From positions 682,001 through 746,000 of the forward strand of contig NC_056050.1 of the NCBI RefSeq assembly GCF_004379255.2: a stretch of 64,000 nucleotides of DNA, written 5' to 3'. Origin of the DNA: Salvia splendens. Its lineage: Eukaryota > Streptophyta > Magnoliopsida > Lamiales > Lamiaceae. The position numbers and the translations under genes are program-made. Shown here one piece after another: positions 1-12,171 of the stretch; position 1 is the first letter of the stretch; each line of letters starts with the position of its first letter. Below the pieces are notes generated by a model. The model made no database searches, was not told where the DNA came from, and saw nothing but the letters and a program-made list of their open reading frames with translations.

Positions 1-1000
1 TTAGCAAGGACGGGTCTTCGGGTCCATATAATAATTGCTCACTAGAACTTGAAGTCTCCATCTAATCTAAGTACAAATTCACGAAACAACAATTACAAAT
101 TACAACACAAATTACATATCCATTCAAATTCATCTTCAAAATAACAACAAATCATAAATCAAATGATTGATTCACTCCAATTCAACACCATTCATGCTTT
201 ATAAGGCCTAATTTACATATAGCTACTAAATTAGAAGGTTAAATTAAAATATGCAATTCAACCTATACTTTATTCTTCAATATCAACCAAAATCACAACA
301 CCAAGCATCTCTAATATATGAATAACTATACAATAGAATGAATTTAGCCACTAAAATCCATTACAATTAACTAAACACCAAAAAATCGGACAAAATTGAG
401 CAATTTGTTATAAACCCTAATTTACAAAAATTAGGGGAAATCTAAACAAACTATGCAAATTAACAACAAATAAGGAAGGAATGTTGAAGGATTGAATGAA
501 ACTTACCGAAAAACGAGAGGAAATCGTCGGATTCGCCAAGAAATCGCCAAGGAATCGCCGGAAGTCGCCTATCAGAATTCTCTCTCGCGTGTATTCTGCC
601 TTCTGTCTCTCGCGGAACTGATTTAATTCGAAATAGAGACGCATGAGCCTCATGCGTCTCTACCTAAGACGCATGACGCTCATGCGTCGTCTATTATATT
701 TTAAAAAACAACAGACGCATGAGAGAGATGCGTCTATACCTAAGACGCATGACCTTCATGAGTCGTTAAAAAAAACGAAAAAAAAATAAAGACGCATGAC
801 CCTCATGCGTCTCTATGAAAGACGCATGATCGTCATGCGTCTCATTAAAAAGAGACGCATGAGGGTCATGCGTCTCTCCCAAATCCGGAACAAAAAAAAA
901 CGCTAGAACAAACGAGGAATCTAAGTTCTATTTTAGAACAAAAATAGAAAAAACCCATATTGGTATAAAATCCTTGATTTCAAGTTGTAGAAGGAGCTAG
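1..1000. mobile_element. Possible CACTA-like element end (uncertain)
   Basis: This AT-rich stretch ends on its right side in a cluster of short palindromes (636-877). On the minus strand there is a short open frame (653-417) followed by a good donor (GTAAGT near 507), as expected for the leader of a transposon gene. Clusters of short inverted subterminal repeats are typical of CACTA (En/Spm) elements. I could not find the usual CACTA terminal sequence at either side, so the assignment is inference and both boundaries are unknown. No coding domain is recognisable. Confidence 0.25.
636..877. repeat. Cluster of seven ~21-bp palindromes
   Basis: Seven units follow the pattern GACGCATGA-NNN-TCATGCGTC or close to it, at about 638, 666, 714, 743, 792, 820 and 855. 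The arms are conserved and the 3-base centres differ (for example gcc, cgc, ccc, tcg, ggg). Units are separated by 5-40 bases of AT-rich DNA. Every unit could form a hairpin or be a symmetric protein-binding site. Subterminal repeats of a CACTA-type transposon are the most likely explanation. Confidence 0.75.
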
Positions 1001-1408
1001 CATTTGCGCGTAATTAGGATTTCGGGCTGCGTTGTGCAACTACATTCCTTGCATTAAACATTTGAAGAGAAAGATTGTGTGAGATTATCTCATGGGATCA
1101 AAATTAGATTACTTTTGCTGAATTAGGAGACCTAATCGGTCAATTTCATCGTATGTGGTGGATAATCTTGTCGTATTATCTTTTATCTACCTAAGCTATA
1201 CCTTCGAATCCCATCTCGTGTCAAGACATCCAAAGCGTGCATCCAACCTAGCGCATGAAAAATGCCTCATATTTACTTGCTGCAAAATCTGCAGGATCGA
1301 CTCACATAAGCATAATATTTCTTCATTACATGGATGAATTTACAAGTAGATGAGTTTATTATCACTTTCATGGTTGTTACTGATGTAAATATCTGCCTGT
1401 GCACACAG

Positions 1409-1620
1409 GTTCTACTGAGCTCCCCTCGGAGTCTGTGACTCTGTGGAGCGGAATCCTCGCTGTCTTCTTCCTCAACGTGGTTATAGCATTCTACATCTAC
1501 ATGGCCCTAAAAGAGCCCTCAAGCAAACCCGAGCCAGATCTTAAGTTTGTTGCAGAGGCGGAGGCCAGCATGAAGCAATCGCAACCAAGCGAAGCATCAG
1601 ATCGTTCCAAACACGAGTAG
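1409..1620 (+). CDS. VMA21: VMA21-like V-ATPase assembly factor, last exon (partial)
   Basis: VMA21 is a small two-helix ER membrane protein that escorts assembly of the V0 sector of the vacuolar H+-ATPase. This exon starts after a CACACAG acceptor (ending 1408) and encodes about 70 residues. They include a hydrophobic helix (LWSGILAVFFLNVVIAFYIY) and then a charged tail with KEPSSKPEPDLKFVAEAEAS, both characteristic of plant VMA21. The family is about 100 aa, and its N-terminal helix is encoded upstream. I could not find that exon between 1 and 1400, so it lies left of the window or was separated by the repeat-rich DNA at 1-1000. The stop codon is TAG at 1618-1620. Confidence 0.75.
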
Positions 1621-1975
1621 CCTGTCTTAGTCGGGGTTGGCCGCATAGTTTCTAGAAGCTTCCATGTCAATTTTGTTACTGAATTTTTAGGTCTTAATTA
1701 TTGTGAATTTTAGGGTATCAATTAGGTCAATGTAATACACTCTTTGTCCCACTATAGTTGATTTGTATTCCTTTTTGAGTTGTTTTACTCTAGTTAAGTC
1801 GTTTCATTTTTTGCCAAAACACTATCACATCTCCTCTCTATTCATCTCTCTACTTTATTCTGTCATCCACTTATCTCATTAACACTATTTTCCTTAAATC
1901 TCATGCTCATAAGAATCTCTCTACTATAGAGGAACTAGAGAGTAGATTAAATGTTAAAGCTATAAAAAACTAGTA

Positions 1976-2364
1976 CTCCCTCCGTCTCATAATAGATGGC
2001 ACACTTGGGGAATGACACGAAATTTTAGGAGATATTGTTTTGTGTGTTGAGTGGAAAGAGAAAATAGTATTTCCTCCGTCCCACTTTAGGAGCCCCGGTC
2101 ACTTTTGCACACCCGTTTTGTAAAAATCATAATAAATAGTTAAAGTGGAGAAATGATAAAGTAAGTGAGAGAATAATGTAGAGAAAACTATTTATTAATT
2201 TTTACAAAACGGGTGTGCTAAAGTGATCGGGACTCCTAAAGTGGGACGGAGGGAGTATATTTTTATTAATGTGAGAGAAAAAATTTTCTAAAAAAGGAAA
2301 TGTAACATCTTTTATGGGACAAACTAAAAAGGAAAGTGTGACATCTATTATGGGACGGAGTGAG
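1976..2364. mobile_element. Stowaway-like MITE interrupted by a second MITE
   Basis: The terminal inverted repeats are CTCCCTCCGTCTCATAATAG on the left and CTATTATGGGACGGAGTGAG on the right, flanked by TA target duplications (1974-1975 and 2365-2366). These are Tc1/mariner Stowaway features. Removing the inner MITE leaves an outer element of about 200 bp. It lies downstream of the VMA21-like exon. Confidence 0.85.
2070..2255. mobile_element. Stowaway-like MITE nested in another
   Basis: The left end reads TTTCCTCCGTCCCACTTTAG and the right end CTAAAGTGGGACGGAGGGAG, flanked by TA (2068-2069, 2256-2257). The arms extend at least 40 bp, including the matched GCACACCCGTTTTGTAAAAA. It sits inside the element at 1976-2364 and is therefore the younger insertion. 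Confidence 0.85.
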
Positions 2365-2469
2365 TACTTCCTAAGTTGGATGTCACACTTTCTATATTAG
2401 TTTGTTTTCAGAAAAGATTTCACATTTCCGTTTTTAGAAACAAGTCTTTCATATTAATGTATAAAAATA

Positions 2470-2689
2470 CTCCCTACGTCCCACAAAGATTGTCTCATTT
2501 TGACCGGGCATGAGTTTTAAGAAATGTAATGAAAAGTAAGTTGAAAAAATTAGTGAAATGTGAGTATGAATGAGTTAGTGGAATATGAGGTCTACACCAA
2601 AAATGGTAAAAAAGTAAAATGGGACAAATTTTGTGGGACGGACGGAAATGGAAAAATGGGACAATCTTTGTGGGACGGAGGGGAGGGAG
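2470..2689. mobile_element. Stowaway-like MITE
   Basis: The left end CTCCCTACGTCCCACAAAG pairs with the right end CTTTGTGGGACGGAGGGGAG, which carries an extra GGAG, and TA flanks both sides (2468-2469, 2690-2691). Length is 220 bp. The short open frames inside it on both strands are chance products of the inverted repeat. Confidence 0.8.
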
Positions 2690-2691
2690 TA

Positions 2692-3442
2692 TATTTTTTT
2701 TATCCACGTACACACAAAATAACATCTTCTAAAATTTTGTATCATCGCTCAACTATAACATCTACCTTGGTACAGAAGGGATTACATAAAAATGGTAAAT
2801 TCATTGTTTAAAAGGTTTAGAACTTAAAACGAAGCAAAATAGATTGAGAAATCAAAACTTGAAAGTAATGCAGTAAAGGGAAGAACTACTTCTAATTTGT
2901 TGTGGTAGCTACTATCATGTTTTCAATTTACTTACTCATTGAGTTTGTGAGTTATTAGGGATATCACGTTGTTTTACGCTCTCCTTGGCTTTAGTCACTA
3001 ATCTATTATCCCCTCTAAGTAGCGCAATAAACATACAATTAGCTTCTAACCCGATTCAATGATCCAACTATAACCTCTTACACTTCCACTTCTTAAAGAT
3101 TCCAAACTACATTATGCTCCTAAATTTATGTTAAATCTTGCTTAATAACATAGATTAAATCAAGCTTAATAAAATGAAAATAACTCATGAAAAACTTAAT
3201 CATTCAATAAATAAAAACATGTTTTAAGCTACTTAACAACAAATTATAAGTTATTAATAGTAGTAATTATTTACTTATTTATATAACGCGACCCTCATAA
3301 ATTAAACATAATTGAAATTATAAATAAGAAATTTTTAAAAATAGGAAAAATAGATAGTGCTAAGAGCTTGACTTTTATTCGTGAAAATAATCCCTACAAA
3401 AACCAAAGCTAATCACCATTTCCAAATCCATCAAACTCTTGA
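2692..3442. other. AT-rich spacer and PDIL5-2 promoter region
   Basis: Intergenic DNA upstream of the PDIL5-2 gene. I see no gene or clear transposon. The last 100 bases before the ATG should hold the promoter and 5' leader, but no unambiguous TATA box could be chosen. Confidence 0.5.
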
Positions 3443-6400
3443 ATGGCGTCTTCTCCTCTAACGATCTACTCTTCTCTCCAACTACTCTCTCTTTTCTCCA
3501 TAGCTCTACTCTCTTCGGAGATCGGCGGCGCATCGGCAAATCAGTTCAAGTTGGACGGCAAAGTATTGGAGCTCACCGACTCCAATTTCGATGCGGCAAT
3601 TTCGAATTTCGATTACGTTTTCGTCGATTTCTACGCTCCTTGGTGCGGCCACTGCAAGCGTCTCGCGCCTGAGGTTCTCACTATTCAATGTCGCTTGCTT
3701 TTTGCTACTGTTTTTTCATGGATCGTATGTGATTTGTTTTGTGGTTTCAAATTTTTTGAAAAATAATGACTAGTTTGAGCTGCAAGTATCGATTTTGTGA
3801 CTGTAGCTCACGGTTATGAAGACTGTGACTGTGACTGGAGTTGATGGAGTACGGCAAGTTTATTTACTTGGGTAGAGTGTGATTTTTTGCCTTATTGTAT
3901 GAATTAAATTTCAATAGCATGGAAAAAAATGGTGCTGAAGCATAAATTTGCATCTTTTTCCTTTTTTAGGAAGTTACAGATAGTTTTCAGATTTAATGAT
4001 GTGTGTGTTTATTGTTCTTGCATATTTTTCAATATCTAGCATTAGTAAATTCTGGTTTCATTTGCTGTAATGTAAGGATGCATTCAGTTTTATTGCATTC
4101 TTTGAAATCGCAATCGAGTCGATAGTCTATACAGCTGATTTCGTTTTCATCCTTGCTTGGTGGTGCATTATGGCCCTTGGAAATTACTCCTATTAAATAG
4201 GAATTGGGGAGAATTAGAACCCAAAAATTAGGCTTAAGTATGTGGATTGAGTTGAGGAATAATGAATCTTTTACTGGTGGATCTGGAGAGCTGTAGATTA
4301 GACGCTGGGATAGCAGTGTTTTCCTATTATGAGTAGAACTTATTGATTTCATTGGCAGTACTAGAGATTTTTTTTTAAGAAATTATGAATCTTGTTCATG
4401 TCAGATAGAAGTTTTATAGGACCTTGAATAGTTCTTTTTTCACTTGGGACATCATCGAGTTGGAGCAAGAAGGCTTTGCAGATTAGAGGGAGCAATTTAC
4501 ATCCTTTATATCCAGTTTCTGAGTGAATGTTGGTCGATTCCTACAGTAGTGCAAGCCTCATTCACCATTTATTTAGGACTCATCCCCAATACTCTATATA
4601 GTAATTGGACTGACAAATTTGAATGCTGCATTGCAGTTAGATAAAGCAGCCCGTGTTCTAGCTGGATTGAAGCCTCCCGTGGTTGTAGCAAAGGTAGATG
4701 CTGACAAGTACAGAAAGCTTGGATCTAAGCATGACGTTGAGTATGTTGTCTCATTCTCCTGGAATAGTAGTGTTTTGGGCAGTCTAAACCTGCTTCCGTT
4801 GTTTCCTGTCGATGAGGTGTATATAATATGCATGGTTAGTAACCACTAAACTTTCTTGTTATTGATGCAGCGGATACCCGACTCTAAAGGTTTTCATACA
4901 TGGAGTTCCTACCGAATATTTTGGACCACGGAAAGCAGATTTGCTTGTTCAACATTTGACAAAATTTGTTGCTCCTGATGTTACTTCTCTTAATTCCGAC
5001 TCTGCCATTAGAGACTTTATTAAGGAAGCGGGCACAAATTTTCCTATTTTTATAGGCTTTGGATTGAATGAGTCTTCTATATCAGAAATCGCTATCAAGT
5101 ATAAGAAGAAAGCATGGTTTTCTGTGGCCAAAGACTTCTCAGAGGATATCATGTCCTTTTACGATTTTGATAAGGAGCCTGCTTTGGTTGCGATTCATCC
5201 AGCCTACAATGAGAAGAGCATTTCCTATGGACCATTTGAAGGTTAGCTTGTTACTGATTGTCATTACAGTATCTTGTTGTTAACTTGAACACACACATAG
5301 CACATCCACAGATATGTGTGCACGTGTTTGTAGTTTCAAAAGTAGCTAGTGAAGCAGAGCTTACCATCTATGATTATCAAACAGTTCTGTGTTCAGTTAT
5401 TTCTCAATCAGCTCAACTACAGTCAGAATCTGTTTTACATGAAGATTTCTCAAGGCTGATATTCATTTACTTTATTTTGATCTCAATCAATTCTGATTGT
5501 GTTAACAGTAGCCCAAAGATATGGTGTTCGACAAGATATTAGCCTATATTTATATTTTCTGAAGGAGCTTTCCATCAACCAGAACTGTTAAAATGGTTAA
5601 CCACTTCTCATTTTCCGTCTTATATATGTTTTCTATTTTATTGCCCTGAATTGCAGAAGGTTTTGTTGAAGAATACGTAAAACAAAGTATGATCCCTTTG
5701 ATATTGCCGATAAACCAAGATTCATTGAAGTCGCTCAGAGATGATGATAGGAAAGTTGTTTTAACAATCTTGGAGAATGAAGTAGACGACAAGTCCAAGG
5801 AAGTAATAAAAGTTTTAAAGGCTGCTGCTTCTGCTAATCGTGATCTTGTCTTTGGTTACGTTGGGCTGAAGCAGTGGGGGGATTTTGTTGAATCGTTTGA
5901 AGTTTACAAGAAAACCCCACTTCCTAAGATGGTCGTCTGGGATGGCGACGAGGAGTACTATACTGTAAGTGATGGTTTTACTTTCTCAACAAATTTTCGA
6001 CAACTGTTACTGCTCATGTTTAATCTAAAGGGGTCCAATTACATTTACGAGTTAGAATCTTTGTGTGTATTATTAAGTTCCATTGTTCGATCATCTAGGT
6101 TAATCCCCTTGCTGACTCCTTATTTTCTCTCTACTTTTATTACTTGTTTATTCCGAATGATGTTCGCCAATGGTACATCTTTCGTGTTGAACAGGTTGTT
6201 GGTTCAGAAAGCTTGGATGACACCAATTTGGGCAACCAAGTCTCGAAATTTCTTGAAGGCTATAGAGAAGGAAGCGTCATACAAAAGAGCATCAACGGTC
6301 CATCCTTGGCGGGATTCATAAAATCACAGATTGGAGTCAGACTGTTCCTCATGATATTATTTGTGATTTTGGTAGTCGTGTTGATCTTGATGATGGCCAA

Positions 6401-6509
6401 AGAAGAACCTCTTACCGTTGGCACTCGAGACCACGCCACTGGCGAAAGAAGCTCTGCCTCTCAGCCAGAAACCAGAGAATCGCGTCGGGATGCTGTCAAG
6501 GAAGATTGA
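3443..6509 (+). CDS. PDIL5-2: Membrane-anchored protein disulfide isomerase, PDIL5-2 type
   Basis: Five exons: 3443-3673, 4637-4740, 4871-5241, 5657-5964, 6195-6509. They join in frame to 442 aa, and the Arabidopsis PDIL5-2 (PDI8) protein is about 440 aa. The product is a thiol oxidoreductase of the secretory pathway that forms or isomerises disulfides. Residues 1-32 are a signal peptide. A single catalytic thioredoxin domain carries APWCGHCK, with the CGHC active site at 68-71. Two thioredoxin-fold regions without CxxC follow. A membrane helix lies at about 386-405, with a hydrophilic cytosolic tail ending KED instead of a KDEL signal, as is typical of this subgroup. Splice donors include GTATGT and GTAAGT. 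The ATG at 3443 is chosen because it gives the signal peptide; the overlapping ATG at 3439 is in another frame. Confidence 0.93.
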
Positions 6510-7224
6510 TTTCTTGCTCTACTGACTGCAGATTCTACGAAAAACTCATCTCGAATTCATATTTGACAACGGATAAAAGGTTAGAAGATCTTCGAAACTT
6601 ATGCACTAGTTTGGGGAAGATGTTGTATTCTCAGAGTCGTCACGTTTGTCTCAGTTGTTGTTTCGCAAATTAAACTAAGTCAAATGATACACCTATTTAT
6701 TTTTTGTATAGGATGGTTATGGTGTACTGCTATGAGGGGTCTTTGCTTATCTTGCACTTGATATGCTTGATTTTCCGAGCTCGTTATTTCAAATCTCGAG
6801 TTTCGTTCTAGTTTTCGATGTAGCCTGCATATCACGTTGAATAAAATACGAGATTGAAACACCAGATGGTTCAGTTGAAAGTGAGTTTCTTCGTGATCTT
6901 GATTTTTCAAGCTCGTCAAATCTCGACTTTTGAAGCTCGATCTTTCAAATTTTGAATTTTGTATCTACGAACGTGAAATAAAATACGAGATTGAAACATG
7001 AAATCAGTTGAACTCACTCTCCAATTGGAAATAAAACCAACAAACCTGAATATACAAGCCAAGATCAAAACCCACAAATTAAAAAATAAAATCGAAATAA
7101 TTGAAAAAAGGCACATGCTTTTTTACAAAATGAAGCACCAAAAACCTTAGCAAATAAAGATCTTCGACTTAAATAGCAAAATTTATCAGTAAAATTTCAA
7201 ACTGTGGCAAATTTACAAGCTTCG
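6510..7224. other. Intergenic 3' region between convergent genes
   Basis: This is shared 3' flank of PDIL5-2 (+) and the RMR gene (-). It contains an imperfect direct repeat of about 100 bp (about 6758-6861 and 6897-6998), both copies ending in AAATACGAGATTGAAACA. No gene was found. The short minus-strand open frames here have no recognisable content. Confidence 0.5.
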
Positions 7225-9742
7225 CTAACAATCCGGCAGCGACTGCGCCGAGGTGAACGGCGAGAAGCTCGTGGCTGACTCGCTATAGCGCAAAAGGTTA
7301 GCTTGACGGCTCGAAGACCCCTCATGGAAGCTCGTGGTCGACTCGCTATAATGCAGCAGGTTAACATGACGGCTCGAGGAGCCGACGCCAGGGCTCGGGA
7401 TGTAAGGGGAGATGTATCTTGAGTTGAGAGATGACAAGGAGGGGTAACCTAACGAGTGGGGTGAGACTAAATAAGCTCCGAGAGATCGCTGCGACGACAT
7501 GTTCCGGAGGTCGGCCGAGCTCCGGCTAGAGTTCAGGTGGGGGGATTGGTTATGGGAGACGAGCGAATGCGGGTTGTAAGGGGTCGAGGAAATGGACTGG
7601 GCCCGAGAAGAAGGTCGACCTATTTGGATGGCCGATGACGATGCTAGCGATGACCGAAAAGACGACAAGAGCGAGGAGGTGGTGGCGAAGGAACCTGGGG
7701 CGGACGAGAGAAGTGGCGTGGATTCGTTCGCTGGTGGTTCGCCGTTGCTGGTCCTGGCATCGCGCTTGCATACCGGGCAGAACGTTCTCCACGACGTCAG
7801 CCACGCATCGACGCACATCGTGTGGAACTCTGCGAGAAGGACACGAAATTCATCAACGAGAGTGCAATTTATACATTAGAACGACTGCTATAAGCCGAAA
7901 GAGAGGAACGCTTACTATGTCGACACGGAAGTATCCGTAGCTTCTCGCCCATGGTGTAGTCTTCAAGACATATGGCGCACGTTGCAGAAGTGCAGTTGTC
8001 CTCGAGAACGGCCGTGAAAACAAGGGATGGCATGGCTTTCACCAGGCGGCTGCTCATCCCGTGGAATTCTCGTACATGTGGAGCTAGAGGCTGTTCTCTT
8101 CTAATCCGATGCCTTCGGATGAAGAAGCAGGTGGCCAACACAGCAGACATGGCGAGCAACGAGATGAAGGAGATAGCCATTATAGCCCACACCGAGTCTT
8201 CAAAGCTCGGAACTATCCACACCTCCATATCGCTAGCATTGGCATGCTTCTTTAGCGTCTCGCCAGCGGCTTTGCTAACGAACACAGCATGAATCTTTAT
8301 ACCCACAGAATTTCCAGCCACTGTGTTTTCATACATCGAAAACTAATGCTCTTTAGCGCATAATCAAATCGAAGAGACATGAATTAAACACTACAAATAA
8401 GCAATGAATATTTCATAAGGATGCAAGTATATCATGTTTGATAAAATAGAAAGAGACCATTTCCATTTCGAAGCTAAAAGTAGCAAACATGGAGGGACCA
8501 ACGACGAGGCAATATATATGATCGAGTATTTGAATTGAATGATTACATGATCAAACAAGCTCTAAATTGTCCGATCCATCAAAATACAACGTATATTAAG
8601 GGATGCATAAATGCTTATATGATCGTTATAGCATTATGCTCGGCCCTAAAGGTAAAACTTTGAGAACGAACATATTCAGTATACGAAGCAATGCATCTAA
8701 GAACTCAGAGGTATGAAGCTGAGGCAGACAAAAGAAGACATACTTGCCGTCAAATCACCAAATTTGTCATCATAGACAATGGCCGCACTAAACCCTGCAG
8801 CCTGCGCTCTTCTGACTTTCTCGTCAAAGCTACACCCTCCTCGGACAATCAACACAAACGGAGACGTGGTGTTACTCACTGCTGGAACGACTTTATTAGT
8901 CAGTGGCGAGCAGGCATCCAAAGGCTCGGCCATATAAACTATCCCACATATCCCAGGTTCTTTAACAGACGGAGCTGAAATCACCACAAACTACATCAGT
9001 GAGAGACCATCGATAGATATCAACAAAAAAAAAACACTAGATTTTTCCAAGTAATTGAGTTTCACTAAATAAACTAGAGGGGGCTTAAGCCCCCACTATT
9101 TCTTTTTCTATATTTTATTTTAAAATCATTGTACAAGAGCTCCCATCATCGTTTCAAATACTAAAAAAATTGTCTTTTCGAAATCTCAAACTCGAAATTC
9201 AGAAAATTTAGCCCCGACTGGAGATTTTTCTGCGCCTGCCCCATTTTCTAAACAGTCCATCACAGTTTTACACAAACAAGACAACAACCAATAACCATTG
9301 AAATTAGCTAACAAATTAGATTTCAAACACTAAATTGACTCAATCAACTCTACTAACAAATCTATAGCACCAGTTATAGATTCATAAACCTCTGTTTGAT
9401 GTTAATATTTAAAAAAGATCAGATTTTTCCACCTAAAAATACTTCAAAAAAAGGTTTCAAACACTGCAGAAGCTAAACACCATTCAAGCACTTCATCAAA
9501 CAGTAAATAATCATAACCTATTCAAAATCAATTCCTAAAAGGGAACACAAATTCAATCAAACAAAAATCACACAGCCCCAGAAATAAATAAATAAATGAA
9601 TAAACTCACCAAAACTAGCTCCAATGTCTTCAAACGAGAGAGTAACATTGTTGCCTATCAAAACCACATTGCCATAAGCCGCGAAAGGGCCCATTAAACA
9701 AAAAAAGCAGCAGATTAATACCCAGGAATCAGACATCTTCAT
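7225..9742 (-). CDS. RMR: RMR-type vacuolar sorting receptor (PA-TM-RING-H2)
   Basis: Four exons on the minus strand: 9742-9610, 8974-8744, 8320-7916, 7829-7225. They join in frame to 457 aa. RMR proteins bind C-terminal vacuolar sorting signals of storage proteins through a lumenal protease-associated domain; the cytosolic RING-H2 suggests E3 ubiquitin ligase activity. Seen here: signal peptide at about 1-24; PA domain at about 40-150 with the [14 protein letters not shown] core; membrane helix at 164-189; RING-H2 at about 236-277 with CAIC, CRHKFHTMC and CPVC, where the histidine-bearing segment is built across the exon 3/4 junction; and a Ser-rich tail of about 170 residues. Start chosen at 9742 because it opens the signal peptide (a second ATG at 9736 is as good). 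An in-frame ATG 30 codons upstream would add a hydrophilic stretch. It converges on PDIL5-2. Which RMR paralogue it is cannot be decided. Confidence 0.92.

Positions 9743-12171
<2,429 letters not shown>

Noticed and set aside
636..877. CRISPR-like array
   Set aside because: Repeats are palindromes with 3-base centres and irregular AT-rich spacing in a plant genome; no spacer regularity and no cas genes.
7592..8292. Plus-strand frames of 95-106 codons
   Set aside because: Opposite strand of RMR exons 3 and 4, which show PA-TM-RING organisation on the minus strand.
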